Below, piece by piece: positions 1 to 6,721 of a stretch of DNA of 26,900 nt. Source of the DNA: an uncultured Lysobacterales bacterium (lineage in GTDB: Bacteria > Pseudomonadota > Gammaproteobacteria > Xanthomonadales > Xanthomonadaceae); assembly GCA_946886865.1 (NCBI GenBank), contig CAMPJI010000030.1, forward strand, positions 1-26,900, read 5' to 3'. A program made the position numbers and the translations under genes. The notes under the pieces were generated by a model. The model was not told the origin of the DNA. It did no database searches and was given only the letters and a program-made list of their open reading frames with translations. Each line of letters starts with the position of its first letter. Within the stretch, counting starts at the first letter, position 1.

Positions 1-1
1 C

Positions 2-172
2 TTCGAGATGACGGCACCCTCGATCTCGCACCATCTAAATGTGCTAAAAGATGCGGGACTTGTGCAGGCCATCCGGAACGGGCGCCACATCATCTACTCG
101 CTGAACAGTACGGTTTTCCAGGATTTTATGCAGGAGCTTCTCGAACTCATGCAGAGCGGAGGTCGCGCATGA
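2..172 (+). CDS. ArsR/SdpR-type winged-helix transcriptional regulator, C-terminal part
   Basis: This is a partial gene whose 5' end lies outside the window; 56 codons are visible before the TGA at 170-172. The reading contains [18 protein letters not shown], the recognition helix and following turn of ArsR-family winged-helix DNA-binding proteins, then [10 protein letters not shown], the beta-wing, and a short C-terminal helix. No metal-binding cysteines are visible in this part, so it may belong to the SdpR-like autorepressor branch rather than to metal sensors; this cannot be settled without the N-terminus. Its stop codon overlaps the thiE start as ATGA, so the two are probably translationally coupled and co-transcribed. 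The base composition of this fragment is less GC-rich than thiE. Confidence 0.75.
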   Translation, partial: FEMTAPSISHHLNVLKDAGLVQAIRNGRHIIYSLNSTVFQDFMQELLELMQSGGRA

Positions 173-846
173 ACAAGCGCTGGCCGCGCACCGGTCTCTA
201 TGCCATCACGCCCGATGAACCCGACACGGCTCGCCTGCTGGAATGTACTGAGGCGGTGCTGGACGCCGGTGCTGCGTGGCTGCAGTACCGCAACAAGGCG
301 GCGGATGCCGCGCTTCGCCGGGAGCAGGCGCTCGTGCTGCTCGATGTCTGCCGGCGTCATGACGTGCCGTTGATCGTCAACGACGACTGGCGCCTCGCGG
401 CCGATATCGGTGCGGCCGGCGCGCACCTGGGCGAGGACGATGGCGACCTGCGCGTGGCGCGTGGTGCGCTCGGCGACCGCGCGCTCGTCGGCGCCTCCTG
501 CTACGACGACATCGATCTCGCCCGTCGCGCGGTCGATCTCGGCGCCACGTACGTTGCGTTCGGCGCGTTCTTTCCCTCGCCCACCAAGCCCGACGCGCGC
601 CGCGCCGACCCGGCGCTGCTCGAGGCATCCGCCGTCCTCGGGGTGCCCCGGGTGGCGATCGGGGGGATCACCCCGGACAATGCGCCTTCTCTGGTGGCCG
701 CCGGCGCTGACCTGGTCGCCGTGATCAGTGGCGCCTTCGATGCGCCCGACCCCGCTGCGTCGGTGCGGCGATACCTGCGCGCCTTCGCCCACCCCTTCAC
801 CGCTGCCCGCCATGGCGCCGCGGCCCAGCCAGACGAGACCCCATGA
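169..846 (+). CDS. thiE: Thiamine phosphate synthase ThiE
   Basis: ThiE is a cytosolic TIM-barrel enzyme that joins HMP pyrophosphate to thiazole phosphate to give thiamine phosphate and PPi. The 225-residue protein has the expected motifs in order: QYRNK (39-43), VND (70-72), AHLGEDD (85-91), GASCYDD (108-114), the PSPTK phosphate-binding loop (136-140), IGGITPDN (164-171) and VISG (185-188). Length is normal for the family, with about 20 extra residues at the C-terminus. The ATG at 169 is preceded by GGAGG at 158-162 and overlaps the regulator stop as ATGA. The gene end overlaps the hemL start, again as ATGA, indicating an operon. No TPP riboswitch is visible upstream, in contrast to thiC at the other end of the window; any control element could lie left of the window. 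Confidence 0.95.
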   Translation: MNKRWPRTGLYAITPDEPDTARLLECTEAVLDAGAAWLQYRNKAADAALRREQALVLLDVCRRHDVPLIVNDDWRLAADIGAAGAHLGEDDGDLRVARGALGDRALVGASCYDDIDLARRAVDLGATYVAFGAFFPSPTKPDARRADPALLEASAVLGVPRVAIGGITPDNAPSLVAAGADLVAVISGAFDAPDPAASVRRYLRAFAHPFTAARHGAAAQPDETP

Positions 847-2135
847 AGAACGACCGTTCCCATGCCCTGTTCACCCGCGCTTCCGAGCTGCTGCCGGGCG
901 GCGTCAATTCGCCGGTGCGCGCCTTCAAGTCCGTAGGCGGTGAGCCGTTCTTCGCACAGCGCGCGCAAGGCCCGTATCTGCACGACGTCGATGGCAACCG
1001 CTACATCGACTACGTCGGCTCGTGGGGCCCGATGATCGCCGGGCATGCGCACCCGAAGGTGCTCGAGGCGGTCGAGCGCACCATGCGCGACGGCCTCAGC
1101 TTCGGCGTGCCCAACGCGTTGGAAGTAACGATGGCCGAGGCCATCACTGCCATCGTGCCCAGCTGCGAGATGGTGCGGATGGTCAATTCCGGCACCGAGG
1201 CCACCCTGTCGGCGATCCGCGTGGCGCGCGGCGCGACCGGGCGCAACCGCATCGTCAAGTTCGAGGGCTGCTACCACGGCCACGGCGACAGCTTCCTGGT
1301 GAAGGCCGGCAGCGGCGCGCTCACGCTGGGCCTGCCGAACTCGCCGGGCGTGCCGTCGGCGCTGGCCGACCTCACGCTGACCATTCCGTACAACGATTTC
1401 GATGCGGCCACCGAGCTGTTCGACAAGGCCGGCAGCGACATCGCCGGCCTCATCATCGAACCCATCGTCGGCAATGCGAACTGCATCCTGCCGCGCGACG
1501 GCTACCTGCAGCATCTGCGTGACCTGTGCACGAAGCACGGCGCCCTGCTGATCTTCGACGAAGTCATGACCGGCTTCCGGGTCGCGCTGGGCGGTGCGCA
1601 GCAGCGCTACGGCATCACGCCGGACCTGTCGACCTTCGGCAAGATCATCGGCGGCGGCATGCCGGTGGGCGCGTACGGAGGCCGGCGCGACCTGATGTCG
1701 CAGGTGGCGCCGGCCGGCCCGATCTACCAGGCCGGCACGTTGAGCGGGAATCCCGTGGCGATGGCGGCGGGCCTTGCGACGCTTGAGCTGATCCGCGAAC
1801 CCGGCTTCCACGAGGCACTGGAGCGCAGCACGCATGCGCTGTGCGATGGGCTGGAGTCGGCTGCGCGCGACGCGGGCGTCACGTTCCACACGGTGCGCGC
1901 GCCCGGCATGTTCGGGCTGTATTTCCGCGAAGGCCCGATCGAAACGTTCGAGGACGCCAAGGGCTCCGACAGCGCGCGCTTCAACCGCTTCTTCCACGCG
2001 ATGCTCGATCGCGGCGTGTACCTGGCGCCGTCCGCGTTCGAGGCCGGCTTCGTATCGAGCGCGCATGGCAAGGCCGAGATTGCCGCCACCGTCGATGCCG
2101 CGCGGGCCGCGTTCGCCGAGGTCGCGAAGGGCTGA
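843..2135 (+). CDS. hemL: Glutamate-1-semialdehyde 2,1-aminomutase HemL
   Basis: HemL is a PLP-dependent class III aminotransferase-fold enzyme that converts glutamate-1-semialdehyde to 5-aminolevulinate, the committed precursor of tetrapyrroles (C5 pathway). The 430-residue length fits the family. Visible landmarks are [13 protein letters not shown] (17-29), typical of HemL; NSGTEAT (115-121) for PLP phosphate binding; CYHGHGDS (143-150); [10 protein letters not shown] (237-246); and the Schiff-base lysine K267 in [15 protein letters not shown]. The ATG at 843 overlaps the thiE stop (ATGA), so translation is probably coupled. Adjacent thiE-hemL is a familiar order in Xanthomonas relatives. 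The 3' end is followed after 2 bases by the HAD gene. Confidence 0.96.
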   Translation: MKNDRSHALFTRASELLPGGVNSPVRAFKSVGGEPFFAQRAQGPYLHDVDGNRYIDYVGSWGPMIAGHAHPKVLEAVERTMRDGLSFGVPNALEVTMAEAITAIVPSCEMVRMVNSGTEATLSAIRVARGATGRNRIVKFEGCYHGHGDSFLVKAGSGALTLGLPNSPGVPSALADLTLTIPYNDFDAATELFDKAGSDIAGLIIEPIVGNANCILPRDGYLQHLRDLCTKHGALLIFDEVMTGFRVALGGAQQRYGITPDLSTFGKIIGGGMPVGAYGGRRDLMSQVAPAGPIYQAGTLSGNPVAMAAGLATLELIREPGFHEALERSTHALCDGLESAARDAGVTFHTVRAPGMFGLYFREGPIETFEDAKGSDSARFNRFFHAMLDRGVYLAPSAFEAGFVSSAHGKAEIAATVDAARAAFAEVAKG

Positions 2136-2137
2136 CG

Positions 2138-2749
2138 ATGCGGCGTGCGCGCCTGGTCCTGCTGGATTTCGACGGCGTGCTGGCCAGCTACTCGCACGCG
2201 GTGCGCTTCGCGCACCTGGCGCGAAGCGCGGGCTGTTCCGCGGAGCGCGTCCGTCGCACGCTGATGGATGACGGGCTGGAAGCCCGCTACGACGCCGGCA
2301 TGCTGTCCACGCTCGAGTATCTGGGCCAGCTGGGCGACGCACTCGAAGTGCCGGTGGATGCCGATGCATGGTGCGCGGCGCGACGGGCATCGACACATGT
2401 CACGGCGGACACCGAGGCGCGGGTGGCGCTCCTTGCCGAACGCACGGCCGTCGGCATCCTCAGCAACAACGGCCCGCTGATGGGCGAGGTCATCCGCGAA
2501 CTGGTGCCGTCTTGGTTTCCGCGACTGGAGGGTGCCGTGCTGCTTTCCGGGGTCCTGGGCGCCCGCAAGCCCGAACCGGTGGCCTTCCAACGCGCGTTGG
2601 CGCATTTCGGCGTGGCCGCCGGCGACACGCTGTTCGTCGACGACTCGGTCACGAACGTCGCGGCGGCGACGCGACTCGGGCTGGATGCCCGCCAGGCGGA
2701 GGGACCGGCGGCATTGCGGCGCACCCTCTCCGACGCCGGCTTCGACTGA
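2138..2749 (+). CDS. HAD-superfamily phosphatase (YihX-like)
   Basis: This is a predicted cytosolic Mg2+-dependent phosphohydrolase of 203 residues. All four HAD motifs are present: I, LLDFDGV with nucleophile D10 and acid/base D12; II, LSNNG (108-112); III, lysine K144 in ARKPEP; IV, FVDDS (166-170). The helical insert after motif I (about 17-90) is a C1-type cap of the size found in YihX/GPH-like subfamilies. The substrate is not deducible; sugar phosphates are plausible by family. The ATG at 2138 lies 2 bases after the hemL stop, and a longer in-frame extension back to 1841 was rejected because it would run through hemL. It is probably the last gene of the thiE-hemL operon, and its 3' end faces the aminotransferase. 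Confidence 0.88.
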   Translation: MRRARLVLLDFDGVLASYSHAVRFAHLARSAGCSAERVRRTLMDDGLEARYDAGMLSTLEYLGQLGDALEVPVDADAWCAARRASTHVTADTEARVALLAERTAVGILSNNGPLMGEVIRELVPSWFPRLEGAVLLSGVLGARKPEPVAFQRALAHFGVAAGDTLFVDDSVTNVAAATRLGLDARQAEGPAALRRTLSDAGFD

Positions 2750-2772
2750 CCCGCCGTTTCCCGGCCCGCGGC

Positions 2773-4002
2773 TCAGCCGAGCGCGAGGTGGTTTGAAAGC
2801 GCGCACCGCAGCCGGCGCATGCCTTCGGCGATGTCGTCGTCGCCGATGTTGAGCGCCGGCACGAACCTCAGCACGTCCGGCCCCGCCTGGAGCAGCAGCA
2901 GGCTCTGTCCGACGCAGGCATCGAGAATCTCGCCGGCGCGTCCGGCGTACGTGGGGCGCAGTTGCGCGCCGATCATCAGGCCGGCGCCACGCACCTCGTC
3001 GAACACGTCGAACTCGGCGTCCAGCGCCGCGAGGCCATCGCGGATCGCAGCGGCCTGGCGCGCCACGTTGTCCATCAGTGCCGGGGATGACAGCTCCCTC
3101 AGCGCGGCCCCGGCGACGGCCGCCGCCAGCGGGTTGCCGCCGAACGTCGTGCCGTGTGCGCCGAACGACAGCGACTCCGCCGCGTGCGGGCCCACCAGCA
3201 TCGCGCCGATCGGGAATCCACTGCCCAGGGCCTTGGCCAGCGTCACCACGTCCGGCGTCACGCCGTAGCCGTGGCTGGCGAACAGGTGCCCGGTCCGGCC
3301 CATGCCGCACTGGATCTCGTCGCAGACGAGCAGCGCACCGTGGCGGTCGCACAGCGCACGCAACCCGGCGAGGAACGCAGGCGTCGCCGGCGTCACGCCG
3401 CCCTCGCCCTGCACCGGCTCGACCAGCACCGCGCAGACGCTGCCATCGGCCATGGCGCGCTCGGCGGCGGCCAGGTCGTTGAAGTCGCTGTAGGCGAAGC
3501 CCGGCGGCAGTGGCTCGAAGCCCTCGTGGTACTTGGGCTGCGCGGTCGCGGTGACGGCGGCAAGCGTGCGGCCATGGAAGCTGCCGCGGAAGCTGAGGAT
3601 GGTGCGACGCTCGGGGCCACGCCCCTGCGCGGTGGCCCAGCGCCGTGCCAGCTTGATCGCCGCTTCGTTGGCTTCGGCGCCGGAATTGCAGAAGAACACG
3701 CGCCGGGCGAAGCCCGAGGCCTCCACCAGCGCCTGCGCCAGCCGCAGCGGCGGTTCGCTCACGAACACGTTGCTGGTGTGCCACAGCTTGCCGGCCTGGT
3801 CGTGCAGGGCCGCCAGCAGCGCCGGATGCGCGTGGCCCAGGGCGTTGACGGCGATGCCCGCACCGAAGTCGATGTACTCCACGCCCTCGCGGTCCCACAC
3901 GCGCGACCCGCGGCCGTGGTCCAGCACGATCCGGCGCGGACGGTACACCGGGACGTAGTAGCGCTCGGCCAGCGCGTAGAGGTCAGCGGTGGAGTCGGTC
4001 AT
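2773..4002 (-). CDS. argD: Acetylornithine aminotransferase-type class III transaminase
   Basis: This is a PLP-dependent transaminase of the ArgD/ornithine aminotransferase group (409 residues), expected to act on N-acetylornithine/N-acetylglutamate semialdehyde in arginine biosynthesis. Key sites are NSGAEANEAAIK (106-117), SFHGRT (141-146), EPVQGEGG (195-202), DEIQCGMGRTG (228-238) and Schiff-base lysine K257 in LAKALGSGFPIGA. The C-terminal VLRFVPALNI matches the ArgD/OAT substrate-site region. Start chosen at the ATG at 4002 (MTDSTADLY), giving the usual length; extension to 4155 would cross into the divergent channel gene. It is a single gene, convergent with the HAD gene. In Xanthomonadaceae the arginine route is known to use acetylated ornithine carbamoylation; whether this copy is the biosynthetic enzyme or a succinylornithine/GABA-type paralogue cannot be told from sequence alone. 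Confidence 0.85.
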   Translation of the reverse strand: MTDSTADLYALAERYYVPVYRPRRIVLDHGRGSRVWDREGVEYIDFGAGIAVNALGHAHPALLAALHDQAGKLWHTSNVFVSEPPLRLAQALVEASGFARRVFFCNSGAEANEAAIKLARRWATAQGRGPERRTILSFRGSFHGRTLAAVTATAQPKYHEGFEPLPPGFAYSDFNDLAAAERAMADGSVCAVLVEPVQGEGGVTPATPAFLAGLRALCDRHGALLVCDEIQCGMGRTGHLFASHGYGVTPDVVTLAKALGSGFPIGAMLVGPHAAESLSFGAHGTTFGGNPLAAAVAGAALRELSSPALMDNVARQAAAIRDGLAALDAEFDVFDEVRGAGLMIGAQLRPTYAGRAGEILDACVGQSLLLLQAGPDVLRFVPALNIGDDDIAEGMRRLRCALSNHLALG

Positions 4003-4081
4003 GGCGGCGGTTCGCGGGGCGGGCGCGCATTCTCGCCGATTGCACGGCCCACTGCGGCACAATCGCCGGCCGGAGGTCCCA

Positions 4082-4954
4082 ATGCGCCTGCTGTTCTCGC
4101 CGCAGTTGAACCCCGCCACCGAGACCGGCTGGCGGCGCACCTGGTTCGACATCATCTACCGCCACGACACCCCGCCGTCGCGCAACTTCGATCTGCTGCT
4201 GATCGTGGCGATCATCGCCAGTGTGTCGGTGGTGATGCTCGACAGTGTCGCGGAGATCCACGCCGAGCACGCCGGGCTGCTGTACGGCATCGAGTGGGGC
4301 TTCACGCTGTTGTTCACGCTGGAGTACGCCATGCGCCTGGCGGTGGTGAAGCGGCCGCTGCGCTATGCCTTCAGCATGTGGGGGATCATCGACCTGCTGT
4401 CGATCCTGCCCACCTACCTCTCGCTGGGTTTCCCCGGCAGCCAGAACCTGCTGGTGGTGCGCATCCTGCGCATCCTGCGGCTGTTCCGCATCCTCAAGCT
4501 GGTGCAGTACGTCGAGGAAGGCGGCGTGCTGGTGGGCGCCCTCTGGCGCAGCCGGCGCAAGATCTTCGTCTTCGTGTGCGCGGTACTGACGGTCGTGGTG
4601 ATCTTCGGCGCGCTGATGTACGTGGTCGAGGGTCCGGAACACGGCTTCGAGAGCATTCCGATGGGGATGTACTGGGCCATCGTCACGATGGCCACCGTGG
4701 GCTTTGGCGACATCGCGCCGGCCACGACGCTGGGCCGGTTCGTCACCAGCATCCTGATCCTGATCGGCTACAGCGTCATTGCCGTGCCGACCGGCATCTA
4801 CACGGCCGAGCTGGCCAGCAGCCTGCGCCAGGCCGACCCCAAGACGCGCGTCGTGGACAACCGCGGGTGCCCGGAGTGCGGGCTGGAAGGCCACGACCCG
4901 GAGGCGTGCTTCTGCCGAGGCTGCGGGCACCGCCTTCCGCCGCCGATGGGCTGA
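4082..4954 (+). CDS. Voltage-gated-type potassium channel with C-terminal Cys-rich tail
   Basis: This is a predicted six-TM inner-membrane cation channel of 290 residues (ion_trans family). Membrane segments are visible at about 36-54, 66-86, 97-115, 162-182 and 216-236, with an arginine-rich S4-like helix at 126-142 (RILRILRLFRILKL). The pore helix and filter TMATVGFGD (202-210) have F where most K+ channels have Y; GFGD is also found in known K+ channels, so K+ selectivity is expected. After the last helix comes a short cytosolic tail with C263, C266, C276, C278 and C281, a likely zinc-ribbon-like knuckle. The ATG at 4082 has GGAGGT at 4072-4077. It stands alone, divergent from the aminotransferase and convergent with the SDR gene 12 bases downstream. 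Confidence 0.9.
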   Translation: MRLLFSPQLNPATETGWRRTWFDIIYRHDTPPSRNFDLLLIVAIIASVSVVMLDSVAEIHAEHAGLLYGIEWGFTLLFTLEYAMRLAVVKRPLRYAFSMWGIIDLLSILPTYLSLGFPGSQNLLVVRILRILRLFRILKLVQYVEEGGVLVGALWRSRRKIFVFVCAVLTVVVIFGALMYVVEGPEHGFESIPMGMYWAIVTMATVGFGDIAPATTLGRFVTSILILIGYSVIAVPTGIYTAELASSLRQADPKTRVVDNRGCPECGLEGHDPEACFCRGCGHRLPPPMG

Positions 4955-4966
4955 CGGCGCGCGGCC

Positions 4967-5785
4967 TCAGTCCAGGAACAGGTCCGGCAGCAGCGGTCGC
5001 GACGGGTCGACGGCGTAGCGGTCGAACGCCTCCACGCCCGCGGCACGGAGCACTTCCTCGTCGGTCAGGAAGCGGCCGGCGTAGCGCGCGCCATGGGAGG
5101 CCAGCACCGCATGCGCGGCGTCGGCAACGATCTCGGGGCGCCGGCACTGCGCGGGATCGACACCGGGGATCATGTTGATGGCGTCGGTGGCGATGATCGA
5201 GCGCGGCCACAGCGCGTTGACCGACACGCCCTGCGGCCCGAACTCCGCCGCCAACCCGAGCGTCACGAAGCTCATCCCCATCTTGGCCAGCGTGTAGCCG
5301 GTGTGCGGCCCCCACCAGCGCGGGTCCAGGCTGGGCGGCGGCGCCAGCGTGAGGATGTGCGGGTCAGTGGCCTTGAGCAGGTGCGGCAGGCAGGCCTGCG
5401 CGCACAGGAAGCTGCCCCGTGAATTGACCTGCTGCATCAGGTCGAACCGCTTCATCGGCGTGTCGAGCGTGCCCCGCAGCCAGATCGCGCTGGCGTTGTT
5501 GACGAGGATATCGATGCCGCCGAAGTGCTCAGACGTGGCCGCCACCGCGGCGCGCACCTGGTCTTCTTCGCGGATATCGCACTTCACCGCCAGCGCGCGG
5601 CCACCCGCACTCTCGACCTCGAAGGCGACGCTGTGGATGGTGCCGGGCAGCTTGGGGTTGGCCATCGCGGACTTGGCGGCGATGGCGACGTTGGCGCCGT
5701 CGCGCGCGGCGCGCAGGGCGATGGCACGTCCGATGCCGCGCGAGGCACCGGTGATGAATAGGGTCTTGCCTGCGAGGGTGGACAT
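4967..5785 (-). CDS. HSDL2-like short-chain dehydrogenase/reductase
   Basis: This is an NAD(P)-dependent Rossmann-fold oxidoreductase of 272 residues, resembling hydroxysteroid-dehydrogenase-like protein 2. It has the cofactor loop TGASRGIG (12-19), NNAS (96-99) and the catalytic Y164-x3-K168 (YTLAK). The C-terminal PRSIIATDAIN and the RPEIVADAA/AGRFLTDEEV segments are typical of the HSDL2-like group. The catalytic serine that usually precedes the Tyr is Ala148 when aligned to the NISPP motif of human HSDL2; the nearest Ser is S152. Start chosen at ATG 5785, preceded by GGAGCAG; longer in-frame starts run into the repeat-containing intergenic region. The substrate is unknown. It lies downstream of the kinase-like gene on the same strand, 132 bases away. 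Confidence 0.87.
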   Translation of the reverse strand: MSTLAGKTLFITGASRGIGRAIALRAARDGANVAIAAKSAMANPKLPGTIHSVAFEVESAGGRALAVKCDIREEDQVRAAVAATSEHFGGIDILVNNASAIWLRGTLDTPMKRFDLMQQVNSRGSFLCAQACLPHLLKATDPHILTLAPPPSLDPRWWGPHTGYTLAKMGMSFVTLGLAAEFGPQGVSVNALWPRSIIATDAINMIPGVDPAQCRRPEIVADAAHAVLASHGARYAGRFLTDEEVLRAAGVEAFDRYAVDPSRPLLPDLFLD

Positions 5786-5818
5786 CGCTGCTGCTCCGTG
5801 GTCGCTGTCAAATGGCAT

Positions 5819-5903
5819 TGTAGGAGTGGCGGCCGCCGCGAACCGGATCCGTGGCCGCCGCGCCCGCTCGGCGACATCCGCCATCGCGGCCGAAGCCGCT
5901 CCT
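5819..5903. repeat. REP-like palindromic intergenic element
   Basis: Two inverted copies of a roughly 21-base unit frame this intergenic stretch: TGTAGGAGTGGCGGCCGCCG begins at 5819, and ATCGCGGCCGAAGCCGCTCC begins at 5883, whose reverse complement starts GGAGCGGCTTCGGCCGCGAT. The GTAGGAGCGGCTTCGGCCGCG consensus is a common short REP-type repeat in Xanthomonas, Stenotrophomonas, Lysobacter and Pseudomonas genomes (established knowledge). The left copy has diverged. Paired inverted units like this can fold into a cruciform or mRNA hairpin between the kinase-like and SDR genes. No other copy was noticed in the window. Confidence 0.55.
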
Positions 5904-5917
5904 CGATGAGCCGCGCG

Positions 5918-6586
5918 CTAGGGCTTCGGCCCCCGGCCTTCGTTGTCCTCCCACTTCAGCAGCTTGCGGGTCACGAAGCGGTACACCGGCTTGCCGGTGG
6001 CGAACCACGCCTCGCGCACCCACGAGTGGCGCTTGAGCAGGCGGCGCTCGACCGGCGTGATCGCATCGGGGCAATACATCCGCTTGTGCTTGAGCAGGTG
6101 GCGCAGGTCCTCGCGCGCCAGCAGGCGCATCCAGCGCGAACGCGGGTGGCCGCGCACGGCCAGCTGGAAGTCGATGATCGCCGGCGCGCCATCATCGAGC
6201 ACCAGCCAGTTGGCTTCCTTGGCCAGGTCGTTGTGCGCCAGGCCGCGGCGGTGCAATTGCTGCAGCAGGCGGCGCGCGCGACGGAAGTAGACCAGGTCGC
6301 CCCGTGGCGGACGCTGGTACATCGCCGCGCCGGCCATGTAGCTGCGGTCGAGCTGGCGCCCGTTCCAGCCCAGCAGCTGCGGGGTCGCGGGCAGCCCGTC
6401 GACCTGTTGCAGCGCGCGCGCCTCCCGCCGCGCCAGCCACCAGGCCGGCAGCCGCAGCCAGCCCGGGACATGGACCAGGTCGCGACGCACGAACAGGCCT
6501 TCCGGCCCGCGCATCAGCGCGATGCGGCCAAAACTGTCGGACTTGAGGGCGTCGACTTCGACGGCGGGCGGACGTGCTTCAGGCAT
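5918..6586 (-). CDS. Atypical RIO/Kdo-kinase-like phosphotransferase
   Basis: This 222-residue protein looks like a minimal kinase-fold phosphotransferase of unknown substrate. The catalytic loop is HNDLAKEANW (118-127), matching the H-x-D-x4-K/x-x-N pattern, and the metal-binding motif is IIDFQLA (137-143), with DFQ where eukaryote-type kinases have DFG. The expected ATP-binding lysine region near residues 30-37 reads LFVRRDL, so arginine may take the lysine place. Related architecture is found in RIO1-like and Kdo/LPS-core kinases; an LPS or small-molecule substrate is only an inference. Start chosen at ATG 6586 because the frame continues upstream into sequence antisense to the DedA gene. 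It is divergent from the DedA-PAP2 gene and upstream of the SDR. Confidence 0.72.
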   Translation of the reverse strand: MPEARPPAVEVDALKSDSFGRIALMRGPEGLFVRRDLVHVPGWLRLPAWWLARREARALQQVDGLPATPQLLGWNGRQLDRSYMAGAAMYQRPPRGDLVYFRRARRLLQQLHRRGLAHNDLAKEANWLVLDDGAPAIIDFQLAVRGHPRSRWMRLLAREDLRHLLKHKRMYCPDAITPVERRLLKRHSWVREAWFATGKPVYRFVTRKLLKWEDNEGRGPKP

Positions 6587-6709
6587 CGCGCCAGTGTACG
6601 CAATGGCCGCGGCGCGACGATGCACCCGCCGCCATGCAGGCACGTGGCCCGGACCCGCCGACGATGAATTACATCCCACCCGGGGCAATGGAACTTCGCC
6701 GCCCGCTGC

Positions 6710-6715
6710 CATAAT
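6710..6715 (+). promoter_or_regulatory. Candidate -10 box for leaderless DedA-PAP2 transcript
   Basis: CATAAT ends 6 bases before the ATG at 6722. If used as a -10 box, transcription would begin at or next to the start codon, giving a leaderless mRNA; this agrees with the absence of a clear Shine-Dalgarno sequence. No good -35 was found at normal spacing, so the call is weak. Confidence 0.3.
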
Positions 6716-6721
6716 GGGCCG

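Noticed and set aside
501..2396. Long minus-strand open frame (631 codons) across thiE and hemL
   Set aside because: It is antisense to two clear genes, rich in Arg/His/Ala as expected from GC-biased third positions, and shows no motif.
3154..5178. Plus-strand frame of 674 codons spanning the aminotransferase, channel and SDR genes
   Set aside because: It crosses three genes on both strands and contains no recognisable protein.
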